A DNA stretch of 64,000 nucleotides from Melghirimyces thermohalophilus (GTDB taxonomy: Bacteria > Bacillota > Bacilli > Thermoactinomycetales > DSM-45169). Position numbers and translations under genes: made by a program. The first letter of the stretch is position 1; the number at the start of each line of letters is the position of its first letter. Below the pieces are notes generated by a model, which was not told the origin of the DNA, ran no database searches, and worked only from the letters and a program-made list of their open reading frames with translations. The DNA lies in contig NZ_FMZA01000019.1 in NCBI RefSeq assembly GCF_900102685.1, positions 1-64,000 of the forward strand, in the 5' to 3' direction. This document shows, one piece after another, positions 36,871-43,799 of the stretch.

Positions 36871-37149
36871 ATGCGCCTGGATAAATTTTTGAAGGCCTCC
36901 CGCCTCGTCAAACGGCGTACACTGGCCAAAGAAGTTTGTGACCAAGGGCGGGTGGAAGTGAATGGCCGCCCGGCGAAAGCCGGCACGGTATTGGCGGTAA
37001 ACGATGAGGTGCTGATTCGCTTCGGCAATCGCCGTCTTCGCGTTCGGGTGGATTCGCTCAAAGAAACCACCCGCAAATCCGAAGCGGGTGAGTTGTACAC
37101 AATGCTGGAACCATCTTCACCGGATGATGCGGGCCACACCGGCTCCTAA
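36871..37149 (+). CDS. rqcP: S4-domain protein RqcP (YabO)
   Basis: A 92-residue S4 RNA-binding protein of ribosome-associated quality control, acting with RqcH to add alanine tails to stalled peptides. The S4 motif is MRLDKFLKASRLVKRRTLAK, then GRVEVNGRPAKAGTVL. The ATG lies two bases after the hup stop, so translation is coupled. A C-terminal tail of about ten residues is longer than in B. subtilis. Confidence 0.94.
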   Translation: MRLDKFLKASRLVKRRTLAKEVCDQGRVEVNGRPAKAGTVLAVNDEVLIRFGNRRLRVRVDSLKETTRKSEAGELYTMLEPSSPDDAGHTGS

Positions 37150-37213
37150 ATGGGAGTCGTCGGTTCTAAACCTTGTCCTCTGTCATAACATGTACCGAAA
37201 GGAGGTATATGGG

Positions 37214-37510
37214 ATGGCGGAGGAAGTGTTTCTGTCTGGGGCCCCCAGACATGAGGTGAACCTGGTCGACCGGAATACCCTGGATGTCACCGGGGTGATC
37301 GGCGTGGAAAGTTTCGACAGTGAGGAGTTCCTGCTGCAAACCGAATGCGGATATCTGGGCGTCCGCGGTTCCAATCTCCATATTAAAACCTTGGATCTGG
37401 AGCAAGGAAGAGTGGCGATCAACGGGGAATTTTTTGAAATGAACTACCTGGATGATGGTACATCCCGGACGGAAAAGACCAAGGGCTGGATCGGCAGGTT
37501 GTTTCGGTGA
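37214..37510 (+). CDS. yabP: Sporulation protein YabP
   Basis: A 98-residue YabP, needed for spore cortex formation with YabQ. Its conserved pattern is RHEVNLVDRNTLDVTGVIGV, followed by LLQTECGYLGVRGSNLHIK. ATG 37214 has AAAGGAGG about eight bases upstream; a longer frame back to 37088 has none. The stop overlaps the GTG of yabQ by four bases, so the pair is coupled. Confidence 0.94.
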   Translation: MAEEVFLSGAPRHEVNLVDRNTLDVTGVIGVESFDSEEFLLQTECGYLGVRGSNLHIKTLDLEQGRVAINGEFFEMNYLDDGTSRTEKTKGWIGRLFR

Positions 37511-38091
37511 CGCTCCATACCCAGTGGGTGACGATGGCCTTGATGTTGGGGTCGGGCTGTCTGATGGGGATGATGTTGGATCTGTACCGGATCCTCACCC
37601 GCCGATTTCGTTTAGGCGGTTGGGCGGTCTCCTTGATCGATCTTCTCTACTGGGTGGTTGCGGCAGGTCTCGTTTTTTCTCTTTTAATGTGGAGCAACTG
37701 GGGAGAATTTCGTTTTTATATCCTGGTTGCGATCCTGGCGGGGTGGATCACATATTATACCTGGTTCAGCCCCGGTGTCTCCCGGGGAATGGAGTGGGGA
37801 GTCGAGGCGGTGTTTCAGACTTTCCGCTTCTGTCTGCGGGTGCTTCGGTTGTTGATCTGGGTGCCCCTCATGTGGTTGGGGGTGTTGCTGACCCGGATCG
37901 TACAGCTGATTTATAAAGGGCTGAAACGGATCCTGCGTCTGCCTCTGTCGCTGTTTGCTCCCCTGGGCCGTCGCCTGAAGTCCTGGGGAAATCGGCTCCT
38001 CCGGCCGGTGGATCCCTTTCTTCGCCCCCTGATTCGGGGGGTTGACAAAATTCGCCGCTGGTGGAGAGGCAGGGACAGAGAGGATCCATAA
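37507..38091 (+). CDS. yabQ: Spore cortex biosynthesis protein YabQ
   Basis: A 194-residue membrane protein of the YabQ family, required for the spore cortex in the mother cell under sigma-E. About five hydrophobic segments span residues 5-135 (WVTMALMLGSGCLMGMMLDL first), then a basic arginine-rich tail follows. The GTG start overlaps yabP by four bases. It ends about 50 bases before divIC. Confidence 0.93.
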   Translation: MTLHTQWVTMALMLGSGCLMGMMLDLYRILTRRFRLGGWAVSLIDLLYWVVAAGLVFSLLMWSNWGEFRFYILVAILAGWITYYTWFSPGVSRGMEWGVEAVFQTFRFCLRVLRLLIWVPLMWLGVLLTRIVQLIYKGLKRILRLPLSLFAPLGRRLKSWGNRLLRPVDPFLRPLIRGVDKIRRWWRGRDREDP

Positions 38092-38140
38092 GCGGATCTT
38101 TCCCCGGAGATCGTTGAAAACACCAGAGAAGGATGATGGG

Positions 38141-38530
38141 ATGATGAACAGAGGGTCTGAGGAAAAGGTCGTTTCCTTTCGTTCCCGTTCGTCACAGGCA
38201 TTCCAGTCGAACCCGCCCAATCAGCCCACCCCCTCTCGCCCTCCGCTCCCACCCCATGTTCGCCGCCGTCGTTGGATCTGGTTGATCACAATGTTGATCA
38301 TCATCTTGTGGAGCGGGAGTCAGTTATTTGTCCAAGCCCGGGAGGTTCATTCCAAGGAGATGGACCTCCTGAAAGAAAAGAAGCACCTGGAACAGTTGCA
38401 ACAAGAAAATCGGGCTTTGGAGCAGGAAGTGGATCGGCTTCATGATGAAGCCTACCTGTTTGAACTGGCTCGGAAACTGGGGTATAAAAAGCCGGGAGAG
38501 GAGATCTTGGATTTGCCGGATATGCGGTAA
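38141..38530 (+). CDS. divIC: Septum formation initiator DivIC
   Basis: A 129-residue bitopic division protein of the FtsB/DivIC family. A proline-rich cytoplasmic N-terminus is followed by a basic stretch (HVRRRRWIW), one membrane segment (about 45-63) and a coiled coil (about 68-105, LKEKKHLEQLQQENRALEQE). The C-terminal ARKLGYKKPGEEI is typical. ATG 38141 has AAGGATG about seven bases upstream. It works with FtsL and DivIB outside the membrane. The conserved order yabP-yabQ-divIC is intact. A following S1-domain gene (yabR) found in B. subtilis is absent. Confidence 0.93.
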   Translation: MMNRGSEEKVVSFRSRSSQAFQSNPPNQPTPSRPPLPPHVRRRRWIWLITMLIIILWSGSQLFVQAREVHSKEMDLLKEKKHLEQLQQENRALEQEVDRLHDEAYLFELARKLGYKKPGEEILDLPDMR

Positions 38531-38642
38531 TGGACAAGCTCCCGTTCATCTAAAGCGTGTTGGAGCGGGGACGGGACGGAATATCTGAAGGTTCCCCCCC
38601 TGCCCCAATTTTTCACCACGAATGACTTAAGCGGAGGGATCT

Positions 38643-39218
38643 ATGATGCGCTGGACGATGTGGACCTTAAGTGCGCTGTTGGCAGTGTTTCCACTGGCAG
38701 GATGCTCCCAAGGGACTACCACCGGTCCCGATTCAAAGGAGCAGCAGGAGACGGAGCAACAGCAAACGATGACGGCGACTGCGCAATTGCAGAATGCTGA
38801 TGGAGATCAGGTGGGAACAGCGACCCTGACAGAAGGGGAGGATGGGGTGGAGATCCGATTGGAAGCTAAGGATCTCAAACCCGGCAAGCATGGATTTCAC
38901 ATCCATGAAACGGGGACATGTGAAGCGCCGGACTTCAAATCCGCTGGGGGCCATTTTAACCCGGAAGATAAAGCCCACGGAGTGGACAACCCCCAAGGAA
39001 GCCATGTGGGAGATCTACCTAACCTGGAGATCGGATCCGACGGCAAAGGTGAGTTGACAGCGACAGCCAAAGGGGCGACGCTGGAGGAAGGGAAGAACTC
39101 CCTTCTAAAAGAAGGGGGGACCGCCCTGGTGATTCATGCTGAGCCGGATGACATGAAAACCGATCCGGCAGGAGATGCCGGTGACCGTGTGGCCTGCGGC
39201 GTGATACAAGAGAAGTGA
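38643..39218 (+). CDS. sodC: Cu/Zn superoxide dismutase lipoprotein
   Basis: A 191-residue extracytoplasmic superoxide dismutase. The signal ends with the lipobox LAGC (C21). All expected metal ligands can be seen: the paired histidines in GFHIHETGTC, the bridging histidine in SAGGHFNP, HGVDNPQGSHVGDLPN with two histidines and the zinc aspartate, and the last histidine in VIHAEPDD. The cysteine pair and the arginine in GDRVACG are present. It is therefore expected to be active. Its start has GGAGG five bases before ATG 38643. It is not at this place in B. subtilis. Confidence 0.93.
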   Translation: MMRWTMWTLSALLAVFPLAGCSQGTTTGPDSKEQQETEQQQTMTATAQLQNADGDQVGTATLTEGEDGVEIRLEAKDLKPGKHGFHIHETGTCEAPDFKSAGGHFNPEDKAHGVDNPQGSHVGDLPNLEIGSDGKGELTATAKGATLEEGKNSLLKEGGTALVIHAEPDDMKTDPAGDAGDRVACGVIQEK

Positions 39219-39227
39219 TAAAAAAAG

Positions 39228-39258
39228 AAGGGCCTCCTGTTCGGGGGTCCTTCCTTTT
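39228..39258 (+). terminator. Terminator after sodC
   Basis: AAGGGCCTCC (39228-39237) pairs with GGGGGTCCTT (39243-39252; two wobble pairs), followed by CCTTTT. Confidence 0.8.
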
Positions 39259-39339
39259 ATTAATGTGCTGATGATGGTGAAATCAGGATTTTGACAGAGT
39301 AGATGTGGCACCACTTGTGTTGAAGGAGAGTGGAGTAGA

Positions 39340-39675
39340 TTGTCTAAGTGGTTCAGAACCGGCGGGGTGGCCGTAGCATTACTGATGGCGATTTTCCTTC
39401 AAATGGACACCCTAACCCGCGTTTTAGGAGGCGTGTTAGCGGTGATGCTATGGCTTGCTGTCGCAAGTTGTTTGCCAGAAGAGATTTCCGATTATTCAAA
39501 AGCGCAGAAGGTCATTACAGGAGTTATACTCGGGTCAATAGTGATGATCACAGCGTTACTCGTAAAGACGATCATGTCAAAAGGACTAATGGGGGGTTCA
39601 ATGGGTGTAGGTTTTGTGATGCCAACTCCACCGAAAAACCCTTACCCGATGATGACCCGCTCCCGGGGGAAATGA
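39340..39675 (+). CDS. Small membrane protein of unknown function
   Basis: A 111-residue protein with hydrophobic segments at about 8-26, 27-45 and 58-78, and a glycine/methionine-rich, positively charged tail. I recognise no family. The TTG start has GAAGGAGA about ten bases upstream, which supports translation. Its last 34 bases overlap the 3' end of ktrB on the other strand, so the two transcripts are convergent. It is a small, poorly supported gene and might be an over-prediction. Confidence 0.5.
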   Translation: MSKWFRTGGVAVALLMAIFLQMDTLTRVLGGVLAVMLWLAVASCLPEEISDYSKAQKVITGVILGSIVMITALLVKTIMSKGLMGGSMGVGFVMPTPPKNPYPMMTRSRGK

Positions 39676-40979
39676 TAGGTTTCCGGCGGCGTCTGTTTTC
39701 GCAACAGGAACAACAGCACCAGAATCCCGATCCGACCCATAAACATCAGCACCATGATGCTGATCTTGCCAGCTGTGGACAAATCGGGAGTGAGTCCCAT
39801 GGATAAACCGCAGGTACCGAAGGCGGAAGTCACCTCAAAGATGATGTTCATCAAAGAGTGATGGGGTTGGGTGATCGCCACCGCCCCGATGGCCAAGGCC
39901 ACCAGCAGGACTCCGGTAGCGAAGACAACGGAAGCCTTGCGGATATCCTCATCCAGCAGTTGACGGCGGAAGACGCGGATATGGCGGTTGCCTCGAGCAT
40001 AGCCGTAAATGGCCAATACGACCACAGCCAGGGTCGTGGTTCGGACACCACCGCCCACGCTGGAGGGGCTGGCACCGATGAACATCAGCAGGGACAGAAA
40101 CAATTGAGAGGGAAGGCTGTAATCCTGGATATCCATGGTGGACAACCCGGTACTGCGTGAGGTGGCGGAATTGAACAGGGAATAGAAAAAGGCTTCTGTT
40201 CCGCTTTTGTCGGCGTAAAAATGCTGGGATTCCAGCAACCACAGAGCAACCGTTCCCAAGAACAACAGAAGGAAATAGGTACTGACGGTAATCTTGGTAT
40301 ACAAGGAAAACCGGAAATTGTGGCGGTTGGTGCTGGTATACCATTCCTTTGTTTCCACCAGCACAGGAAAACCGATAGCACCGGCGATCATCAAAAACAT
40401 ATGGACCATCTGCACCAAGTAGTCGTCGGCAAAGTTGCCCAGCGAATTGCCGAAAATGTCAAACCCGGCATTAGTAAAGGCGGAGATGGAACTAAACAGA
40501 CCGTATAAAAAAGCTTCGACGCCATAAGAATAGGAAAAATAAAAATAAGTGCCAAGAATGAGGGCGCCGAGCAGTTCGATGGCTAGAGATAAAAACAGAA
40601 TGTCTCGAATCAGCCGAACGAGCCCCGCCAGATCGAGGCGGTTTTGGTCCAGCATGATCATTTGTCGCCGTTGAATCCCGATGCGCTGGCCGGTGGCGAT
40701 CCACAGAAAGGTTCCCAAGGTCATAAAACCGACCCCGCCAAACTGGAACATCAGCATCAAAAAAAAGATGCCGATCGGGCTGAAGGTGTCGGCTGTATTC
40801 ACTACCGTCAGCCCCGTCACACTGATTGCGCTGACCGCGGTGAACAAGGCGTCGAGATAACGGATCTCAACCCCGGGCTGGTGGGAAAAGGGGAGATAAA
40901 GCAGCACGCTGGACAAGGCGGCGGCTGCCAGATAGATGGTAAACAGCCATTGGGCTGGTGAGAGTTTTTTTACATTCAT
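39642..40979 (-). CDS. ktrB: Potassium uptake channel subunit KtrB/TrkH family
   Basis: A 445-residue membrane protein of the Trk/Ktr/HKT superfamily, with four M1-P-M2 repeats. The selectivity-filter glycines are seen in SVTGLTVVN, FTNAGFDIFG, TSRSTGLSTMD and FGTCGLSMG. It works with a cytosolic KtrA/C-type RCK subunit, whose gene is not next to it here. Ktr systems are controlled by cyclic di-AMP and ATP; the darA gene in this window is a separate cyclic di-AMP receptor. It is divergent from namZ. KtrB or KtrD cannot be told apart. Confidence 0.92.
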   Translation of the reverse strand: MNVKKLSPAQWLFTIYLAAAALSSVLLYLPFSHQPGVEIRYLDALFTAVSAISVTGLTVVNTADTFSPIGIFFLMLMFQFGGVGFMTLGTFLWIATGQRIGIQRRQMIMLDQNRLDLAGLVRLIRDILFLSLAIELLGALILGTYFYFSYSYGVEAFLYGLFSSISAFTNAGFDIFGNSLGNFADDYLVQMVHMFLMIAGAIGFPVLVETKEWYTSTNRHNFRFSLYTKITVSTYFLLLFLGTVALWLLESQHFYADKSGTEAFFYSLFNSATSRSTGLSTMDIQDYSLPSQLFLSLLMFIGASPSSVGGGVRTTTLAVVVLAIYGYARGNRHIRVFRRQLLDEDIRKASVVFATGVLLVALAIGAVAITQPHHSLMNIIFEVTSAFGTCGLSMGLTPDLSTAGKISIMVLMFMGRIGILVLLFLLRKQTPPETYHFPRERVIIG

Positions 40980-41182
40980 GTTCCCTACATCCTTTCAACG
41001 CAAAAGCGTTACCCAACATATATATCATGGTTAAAGGTAAAAGAAAAGAAAGGACTTCCGATCAAAAAGGAGAAAAAGAAAACCAATCGAGGAATCCTGT
41101 TGTGGGAGCAGATGGACACCAGCGGAACTCGGCCGGAAATGGTCATACCCCAGTCTCCCGGAGGAAAGGGAGGAGAAAGGAC

Positions 41183-42427
41183 ATGTGGAAACGAGCGCTG
41201 GGATTGGCTCTGGTGGTGATATTCATGTTCGGCCTGATGGGTATCCCGGGAGCCGAGGGAGGGAACGGCAAAGTGAAAACCGGGTTGGATGTGCTGCTCC
41301 ATCACCCGGAACAGCTAGCCGGGAAAAAAGTGGGGCTGATCACCAATCCAACGGGGGTCACTTCCGATTATCGACACGGTTTGGATGCCATGCTGGCGGC
41401 GGGCATCGATGTGGTTAAGGTATACGGTCCGGAACACGGGGTGCGGGGGACGGAACAAGCAGGGGATACCCCAGGCTCCACTATTGATCCGCGGACGGGC
41501 CTTCCTTTTATCAATCTGTATGGTAAACAGCCGAAGGAGATGGTTCCCGAATTTGAGGGTGTTGATGTATTGATCTTTGACATCCAGGATGTGGGAAGCC
41601 GCTTTTATACTTATATCTATACCATGGCGTATGCTATGGAGGCGGCGGCCCAGACGGGAAAGGAATTTATCGTCCTCGACCGGCCCAATCCCATCGGCGG
41701 TACCAAGGTGGAAGGCCCGGTGTTGGATCCGGAGTATGCTTCCTTTGTAGGGCTGTTCCCCATTCCGCAGCGACACGGCATGACGGTGGGGGAGCTGGCC
41801 CGACTGTTTAACCGGGAATTCCTTTCCCAAGCGGCGGATCTGACGGTGGTCCCTATGAAAGGATGGAAACGGACCGACGATTATGAGGAGACGGGCCTCC
41901 CGTGGGTGCTTCCTTCCCCCAACATGCCTACCACGGAGACCGCCTTGGTCTATCCCGGAATAGGCATGATCGAAGGGACCAACCTGTCGGAGGGCAGGGG
42001 AACGACTCGGCCCTTTGAACTGGTGGGGGCTCCTTACATCAAGGGGTGGGAGTTGGCTGAGGCCCTCAATCAGGCGGGTTTACCCGGTGTCTCCTTCCGG
42101 GAAGCTTACTTTACCCCCACCTTTTCCAAATACGAGGGCGAAGTGGTGGGAGGCGTTCAGGTGTATGTGGAGGATCCCCAAAAATTTTCCCCCATATTGA
42201 CGGGCCTTACCATCATCCAGGAGACGAAACGGTTATACCCTGACGAGTTCCAATGGCGAGAGACAGAGGAACCGTTTTGGATCGATAAACTGACCGGCTC
42301 TGACCGGGTCCGGAAGCAGATCGATGAGGGAGTTCCCGCTCGGGAAATCGTGGAGAGCTGGCAGCAGGAGTTGGCGGATTTCCAGAAGCTCCGCTCTCAC
42401 TACCTGATCTATCCCCCAAAAAATTAA
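41183..42427 (+). CDS. namZ: Exo-beta-N-acetylmuramidase NamZ-like (DUF1343)
   Basis: A 414-residue secreted protein of the DUF1343 family. B. subtilis NamZ (YbbC) of this family releases MurNAc from the non-reducing end of peptidoglycan fragments. A signal peptide is seen at 1-25. Conserved stretches are KVGLITNPTGVTSDYRHG, VYGPEHGVRG, IFDIQDVGSRFYTYIYTM and RPNPIGG. ATG 41183 has AGGAG seven bases upstream; the longer frame runs back over ktrB. The muropeptide-recovery neighbours of NamZ in B. subtilis (nagZ, amiE, murQ) are not seen here. Confidence 0.9.
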   Translation: MWKRALGLALVVIFMFGLMGIPGAEGGNGKVKTGLDVLLHHPEQLAGKKVGLITNPTGVTSDYRHGLDAMLAAGIDVVKVYGPEHGVRGTEQAGDTPGSTIDPRTGLPFINLYGKQPKEMVPEFEGVDVLIFDIQDVGSRFYTYIYTMAYAMEAAAQTGKEFIVLDRPNPIGGTKVEGPVLDPEYASFVGLFPIPQRHGMTVGELARLFNREFLSQAADLTVVPMKGWKRTDDYEETGLPWVLPSPNMPTTETALVYPGIGMIEGTNLSEGRGTTRPFELVGAPYIKGWELAEALNQAGLPGVSFREAYFTPTFSKYEGEVVGGVQVYVEDPQKFSPILTGLTIIQETKRLYPDEFQWRETEEPFWIDKLTGSDRVRKQIDEGVPAREIVESWQQELADFQKLRSHYLIYPPKN

Positions 42428-42437
42428 ATCCCGCCCC

Positions 42438-42467
42438 TTGACACAGTCACGGGCTTATCTGTATAAT
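42438..42467 (+). promoter_or_regulatory. Sigma-A promoter of the tRNA genes
   Basis: TTGACA at 42438-42443 and TATAAT at 42462-42467 with 18-base spacing, ending 15 bases before the first tRNA. Confidence 0.88.
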
Positions 42468-42482
42468 AAAGTCCGTGACTGC

Positions 42483-42558
<76 letters not shown>

Positions 42559-42621
42559 AGTGAAAAAGACTGGGTGAGGGGTTCGGTAACTCCGGAATCC
42601 GGATTCCTCCCCTTTCGATGT

Positions 42622-42698
42622 GGCGGCGTAGCTCAATTGGTTAGAGCGTACGGTTCATACCCGTGAGGTTGGGGGTTCGAAACCCTCCGCCGCTACCA
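42622..42698 (+). tRNA. Elongator tRNA-Met (CAT)
   Basis: The 77-base cloverleaf has acceptor GGCGGCG against CGCCGCT (G1-T72 wobble), anticodon stem ACGGG-type CGG/CCG with loop TTCATAC, T-arm GGGGG/CCCTC-type and an encoded CCA. It closely resembles the B. subtilis elongator tRNA-Met rather than the tRNA-Ile with CAT anticodon. It lies 63 bases after the initiator tRNA and shares its promoter. Confidence 0.94.
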
Positions 42699-42704
42699 GA
42701 CGAG

Positions 42705-42767
42705 GAAGGCGAGGTTAAGCCCCTTGATGGGTTCAAGGGGGCACTGATTCGCCTTTTTTCTTTTTCT
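42705..42767 (+). terminator. Terminator after the tRNA genes
   Basis: An outer AAGGCGA/TTCGCCTT helix closes an inner GCCCCTTGA/TTCAAGGGGGC helix and is followed by a T-rich run. Confidence 0.85.
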
Positions 42768-42875
42768 TGCGGAGTTTTTTGAGCTTGGCCCCGCTTGATG
42801 TACTGGTCGATGGCGTCCCGGGGAATCCTATGTACGTCCCGGCCCTGAGTGCGATTCGGGTGTAGGAGTGGTATT

Positions 42876-43358
42876 GTGGATGTCACGATAAAAAAGATCA
42901 AATTTACAACCATCAATAAGACCTATACGGAAAAAGTACGCGACTGGCACGGTCGTCACTGTTTTGCGACCCAATATCCCAATCCCGACGGAAAACGGAT
43001 CTTTCTCACCTATTACTTCGTAAAAAAGGGCTACACCATTTCCAAGGTGTTTCATCGTACCGGGGAGTTTATGTACTACTACTGCGATGTGATGGATATG
43101 CGTCAGGTGGGACGCCTGCGCTATGTGATGGTGGATCTGTTACTCGATCTCATCGTCTATCCGGACGGGCGCTATCACCTGATCGACGTGGATGAGTTTG
43201 CAACCGCCATCGAGAAAGGGCAGCTGAAACGAAGGCAACAGGTTTATTCGCTGCGGACTCTCGATAAAATGATCCGGATGCAGACAAAAGGCTCTTTTAT
43301 TCCGAAGTATTTACATGAGGCCCGGATGTTTCCTCTGGACTCCTCGCAGAAGAAGTGA
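42876..43358 (+). CDS. DUF402-domain protein
   Basis: A 160-residue DUF402 (nucleotide phosphatase-like) protein. Recognisable stretches are YFVKKGYTISKVFHRTGEFM then YYYCDVMDM, and LLLDLIVYPDGRYHLIDVDE. Related Bacillota proteins hydrolyse nucleoside di- or triphosphates, but the exact substrate is not known. GTG 42876 has AGGAG seven bases upstream. It lies between the tRNA genes and spoIIE, where B. subtilis has no such gene. Confidence 0.85.
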   Translation: MDVTIKKIKFTTINKTYTEKVRDWHGRHCFATQYPNPDGKRIFLTYYFVKKGYTISKVFHRTGEFMYYYCDVMDMRQVGRLRYVMVDLLLDLIVYPDGRYHLIDVDEFATAIEKGQLKRRQQVYSLRTLDKMIRMQTKGSFIPKYLHEARMFPLDSSQKK

Positions 43359-43432
43359 GAGGATCCGTCCTGGTGTACGGATTCCCGGACACACCCTTCA
43401 GCTCGCTCGCTGTTCGATGCAAAAGCGGAGGC

Positions 43433-43464
43433 AACCATCGGTTTTACGCCGATGGTTTTTTTGT
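43433..43464 (+). terminator. Terminator after the DUF402 gene
   Basis: AACCATCGG (43433-43441) pairs with CCGATGGTT (43449-43457), followed by a T5 run. The remaining 43465-43799 holds only the spoIIE promoter; no gene there is supported. Confidence 0.9.
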
Positions 43465-43660
43465 GCTGGTCACGTCAATGATTGAACCATTTTGAACAGT
43501 TTTGTAGAAATGAGTCCCGATTCGAACGGAATCGACACCGATGGACAGTAACAGGACGCCATCGGACGACAAGAGGAGGAGAACGTACGGTCGGAGGGTG
43601 GGGTGGTAAAAATCCGTTTTTACTTACTTATGTTTTGCCGATCGATGGCCGCCTAAAAAA

Positions 43661-43726
43661 TGTCGGAAGATTTTTTTCGCCGTTCAGCAATTATGACAAA
43701 CTTATCTCCTCAGACCTGTCTATAAT
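43661..43726 (+). promoter_or_regulatory. Spo0A-type promoter of spoIIE
   Basis: TATAAT at 43721-43726 has its best -35 (ATGACA, 43693-43698) 22 bases upstream. The B. subtilis spoIIE promoter also has an over-long spacing and depends on Spo0A. A six-of-seven match to the Spo0A box (TGTCGGA) lies at 43661-43667. Spo0A control is inference. Confidence 0.5.
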
Positions 43727-43799
43727 GGTTCCTACACATGATCAAGACAAGCATCGATTCTGACCGGGCCATGGAAAAAGACGAAAGGGTGAATCGATC

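Noticed and set aside
43482-43763. 93-residue plus-strand frame before spoIIE
   Set aside because: It overlaps the spoIIE promoter, has no ribosome binding site and resembles no family.
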